16,526 nt of DNA from Clostridiales bacterium UBA1774 (GTDB lineage Bacteria > Bacillota > Clostridia > Oscillospirales > Oscillospiraceae), in assembly GCA_002314635.1 (NCBI GenBank), contig DCGQ01000056.1, forward strand, positions 1 through 16,526. Direction: 5' to 3'. Both the position numbers and the translations under genes were made by a program. The notes below the pieces were generated by a model that saw only the letters and a program-made list of their open reading frames with translations, did not search any database and had not been told where the DNA came from. Positions 14,324 to 16,526 of the stretch are shown in pieces. Every line of letters starts with the position of its first letter. Within the stretch, counting starts at the first letter, position 1.

Positions 14324-16165
14324 ATGAAACGGAAACTGGCACTTCTGCTGGCGGTTCTGTTCATTCTGAGCCTGTTCGTCGGCTGCGGCGGCAACACCGG
14401 CACCAATACCGGCAAAAACAACAGTCAGAACACCGGCACTCAGACAAACAGCGGCAGCAAAAACAACAGCGGCACCAATACCGGCACGGATACCGGCACA
14501 GACACAGGTTCCGATACAGATGCGGAGCCGGTGGACGAGGGTCCCTACAAGTTCGCTCCCGGCAAGTATGAGCTGGACAGCGAAGGCTTCCCCGCCACCA
14601 AGTATGAATATGAGCTTCCCTTCTGCACCACCGACGAGGTGCTGACCAACTGGACGGTCAACTGGACGCCTCAGTACCTGCCCGAAAGCGGCTATCAGGG
14701 CGTTCCCACCTTCTACATGATGGAGGAAATGACCGGCGTTCACATGGAGTGGGACCTGATCGCCTCCTCCTCCCGCGCCGAGAATCTTTCCATCGCGCTG
14801 GCCTCCGACGAGCTGGATGACATTCTGGGCCAGTTCAACTACTACTACTCCGGCGGCACCATGGAGCAGGCCATTGAAGACGAGTACATCGTCAACCTGT
14901 ACCTGTACCGCGACTACATGCCCAACTACCTGTGGGAGGTTCAGACCCGCAGCGCCGGCAGCACCATTAAGGACACCGTGTTCTACCGCGATGACCTGTG
15001 GACCGCTTTCTTCGGCATGTATAAGACCCCCATGTTCTCCACCGGCTACTTCCTCCGTCAGGACTGGATGGATGCGCTGGGTCTCGGCGAATCCAGCAGC
15101 ATTCAGACCTTCGATCAGCTGCATGACATTCTGACCGCGTTCAAGTCCGCTTATCCCGATGCTTCCCCCATGATGCTGTTCAGCTCCTTCGAGCTGGAGC
15201 CCTACAACTGGGTCGGCTACAACACCACACCCTACAGCAGCCGTCTGAGCTATGTCCGCGTGAAGGACGGTCAGGTCATGTTCTGCGGCACCGATACCGA
15301 TGATAAGGAACTGATGCAGCTGCTGAACCAGTGGTGGAACGAGGGTCTGTTTGATCCCAACTACGCTTCCTACGGCTCCACCAACGACATGGCCGATGCC
15401 CTGTCCAACAGCCAGATCGGCTGCTCCATCTTCACCCCCTCCGAAGTGTCCGGCTGGGAAAGCACCTGCGTGGACACCAATATCGAATGGGCGCCTGTGA
15501 CCCGTCTCCGCAAGACCACCGATCAGACCATCTACTGGGGCCTGAACTCCAAGCATACCAACTACGGTTCCGCCTGTGTCTCCGCTTCCTGTGAGAATGT
15601 GGAGCTGGCTGTGACCTGGCTTGACTGGTGCTATTCCGACTTCGGCTCCGACTGGATGAACTGGGGTCCCGAAGGCGACAGCTACGAAGCCACTATGGAT
15701 TCCGACGGCGTTGTTGGTTACATCTGGTACTACAATGAGAACGGCGAACGCCGCGTGACCCAGTGGGCCTACGAGCATCCCGCCGGTCTGGCTTGGCTGC
15801 AGGACTGCCATTGCTACAACGAGCTTGGCGACGCCGGCATCCAGCACTGGGATCGTAACTACGCCTACGAAGGCGGCGACCGCTTCACCAAGATGTTCGA
15901 TCTGTGGAACTACGCTGCCGAGAATTACTACGAGAACAAGTGGAACTGGCCCGCAGCCATCAACTTCAGCACCGAGGACACCGAAACCATCAACGCTCTG
16001 TTCAGCGATGTCAGCACCTACTTCCAGGAGAACTACGCTGCTTTCTTCGAAGGCTCCGTCAGCTTCGATCAGTGGGACAGCTTCGTGAACAGCATGATGG
16101 ATATGGGTCTCCGTGAGATCACCGCCATCTATCAGGAGAACTACGACGCTTACATTGCTGCCTGA
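14324..16165 (+). CDS. Extracellular solute-binding lipoprotein of an ABC importer
   Basis: The 613-residue protein starts with a lipoprotein signal (KRK, hydrophobic core, lipobox FVGC with Cys21). A flexible Asn/Thr/Gly/Ser spacer follows (22-66), then a large binding domain. Its aromatic-rich body, with motifs such as MEEMTGVHMEWD, FLRQDWMDALGL, LLNQWWNEGLFDPNYA and WPAAINFSTEDTETIN, fits the large (500+ residue) family-1 / LplA-like sugar-binding proteins that serve oligosaccharide (CUT1) importers. It would sit on the outer face of the membrane and deliver a ligand, probably a carbohydrate, to a permease. No permease or ATPase gene is in the window, and a strong terminator follows, so it is a monocistronic unit here. 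Codon use is strongly biased to C-ending codons, which suggests very high expression. Ligand cannot be read from the sequence. Confidence 0.9.
   Translation: MKRKLALLLAVLFILSLFVGCGGNTGTNTGKNNSQNTGTQTNSGSKNNSGTNTGTDTGTDTGSDTDAEPVDEGPYKFAPGKYELDSEGFPATKYEYELPFCTTDEVLTNWTVNWTPQYLPESGYQGVPTFYMMEEMTGVHMEWDLIASSSRAENLSIALASDELDDILGQFNYYYSGGTMEQAIEDEYIVNLYLYRDYMPNYLWEVQTRSAGSTIKDTVFYRDDLWTAFFGMYKTPMFSTGYFLRQDWMDALGLGESSSIQTFDQLHDILTAFKSAYPDASPMMLFSSFELEPYNWVGYNTTPYSSRLSYVRVKDGQVMFCGTDTDDKELMQLLNQWWNEGLFDPNYASYGSTNDMADALSNSQIGCSIFTPSEVSGWESTCVDTNIEWAPVTRLRKTTDQTIYWGLNSKHTNYGSACVSASCENVELAVTWLDWCYSDFGSDWMNWGPEGDSYEATMDSDGVVGYIWYYNENGERRVTQWAYEHPAGLAWLQDCHCYNELGDAGIQHWDRNYAYEGGDRFTKMFDLWNYAAENYYENKWNWPAAINFSTEDTETINALFSDVSTYFQENYAAFFEGSVSFDQWDSFVNSMMDMGLREITAIYQENYDAYIAA
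14394..14525 (+). repeat. Low-complexity Asn/Thr/Gly spacer repeats in the lipoprotein
   Basis: Directly after the lipidated Cys, short imperfect units of the type NTGTNTG, SGSKNNSG and TDTGTDTG are encoded by repeated ACC-GGC-type codons. Such spacers hold the binding domain away from the membrane through the cell wall. Length is prone to slippage. Confidence 0.75.
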
Positions 16166-16206
16166 TAAATCGGAACGTAACACATTTTTCTGACTGAAAT
16201 ATAGCA

Positions 16207-16252
16207 GCCCCTGCCCCTTCCGGTTTAGTCGGAGGGGGCAGGGGCCTTTTTT
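16207..16252 (+). terminator. Rho-independent terminator of the solute-binding protein gene
   Basis: Arms 16207-16222 and 16230-16245 form a 16-bp GC-rich stem with a single G-U pair and a 7-nt loop, followed by C and six T (16247-16252). It lies 41 nt after the stop codon. Confidence 0.95.
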
Positions 16253-16385
16253 GCTTTTTCGTTCAACACTACCACAACACGAAACGGATTGCAACGGTTT
16301 GTCTTTACGATTCCGGCAGACGCAGGGCGGCTCTGGCACGTGCCTCGTCCCGGCGGCGGATTTCTAAAGAAAATTGAAAATGCGC

Positions 16386-16420
16386 AACAAAAAGCTCCGC
16401 AGATCACTCTGCGGAGCTTT
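16386..16420 (-). terminator. Terminator directly after tRNA-Asn
   Basis: Arms 16408-16420 and 16391-16403 form a perfect 13-bp stem with a 4-nt loop, followed on the minus strand by a T-rich tract interrupted by one G. The stem begins at the last base of the tRNA CCA end, so it ends the rRNA/tRNA transcript. Confidence 0.88.
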
Positions 16421-16495
16421 GGCTCCCCAAGTAGGACTCGAACCTACGACACCGCGGTTAACAGCCGCGTGCTCTACCGACTGAGCTATTGAGGA
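16420..16495 (-). tRNA. tRNA-Asn (anticodon GUU), CCA encoded
   Basis: The 76-nt minus-strand sequence folds as a cloverleaf. The acceptor stem is TCCTCAA with TTGGGGA (one G-U pair). The D arm is GCTC..GAGC, the anticodon stem is CGCGG/CCGCG with loop CTGTTAA (anticodon GTT), and the T arm is GTAGG TTCGAGT CCTAC. Discriminator G and CCA are encoded. It lies 6 nt after the apparent 5S rRNA end and is the last gene of that transcript. Confidence 0.97.
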
Positions 16496-16501
16496 ATAGA
16501 G

Positions 16502-16526
16502 ATGTTGGCGTTGTGCTATCTTCCCG
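16502..16526 (-). rRNA. 3' end of a 5S rRNA gene (partial, runs off the right edge)
   Basis: On the minus strand the final bases read GGGAAGATAGCACAACGCC and then AACAT. This resembles the 3' end of clostridial 5S rRNA: the GGGAAGATAG segment followed by the helix I strand ending GCCAACA. The position, a few nt before tRNA-Asn, agrees with a 16S-23S-5S-tRNA operon entering from the right. Only about 25 nt are available, so the call rests on pattern recognition. Confidence 0.65.

Noticed and set aside
14306..16339. 677-codon minus-strand open frame opposite the solute-binding protein
   Set aside because: Codon-aligned antisense artefact; the plus strand has promoter, AGGAGG, lipobox and terminator. 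The frame also runs through the terminator hairpin.
16289..16492. Plus-strand open frame with SRTRTYDTAVNSRVLYRLSY-like end
   Set aside because: It is the antisense of tRNA-Asn and its terminator, a frequent false protein call.

Overview
The window looks like a piece of a Gram-positive, anaerobic Clostridia-type genome, perhaps Oscillospiraceae/Ruminococcaceae. This is inferred from SLH-type surface anchoring, a Gram-positive style lipoprotein, strong AGGAGG-type ribosome sites, and a polyphosphate-polymerase/DUF4956/CotH gene set typical of Firmicutes. Species-level assignment is not possible by eye.

Left part (1-5778, minus strand): one very large secreted protein gene runs off the left edge. 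It has a signal peptide, a von Willebrand factor A (VWA) domain with an intact metal site, MBG-like Ig domains, four tandem modules of about 200 residues with InlB-like repeats, and the first residues of what looks like an SLH cell-wall-binding domain. A near-consensus sigma-A promoter precedes it. Because it has no stop inside the window, it is easily missed, and long antisense open frames cover it.

Middle (5815-11615): an operon on the minus strand encodes a VTC-type polyphosphate polymerase, a DUF4956 membrane protein and a CotH-family kinase-like membrane protein. Divergently, on the plus strand, lies an OmpR/PhoB-type two-component system (response regulator overlapping its histidine kinase). 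The 182 bp between the two start codons carries two mirror-image pairs of 7-mer direct repeats (TTTCAGC, 11-bp period). Each pair ends exactly 9 nt before a -10-like hexamer. This suggests the regulator activates both itself and the polyphosphate/CotH operon.

Right-middle (11650-13944, minus strand): a two-gene unit encodes a YbjN-family small protein and a 558-residue protein with remote PI3/4-kinase or HipA-like catalytic motifs. It has its own near-consensus promoter overlapped by a perfect palindrome. Its base and codon composition looks more AT-rich than its neighbours, so it may be acquired. This is the least described part of the window. A strong bidirectional terminator separates it from the two-component system.

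Right end (14244-16526): a highly codon-biased, large ABC-type solute-binding lipoprotein stands alone between its own promoter and a strong terminator. It is followed on the opposite strand by tRNA-Asn(GUU) with a terminator and, at the very edge, what appears to be the 3' end of a 5S rRNA, so an rRNA operon probably enters from the right.
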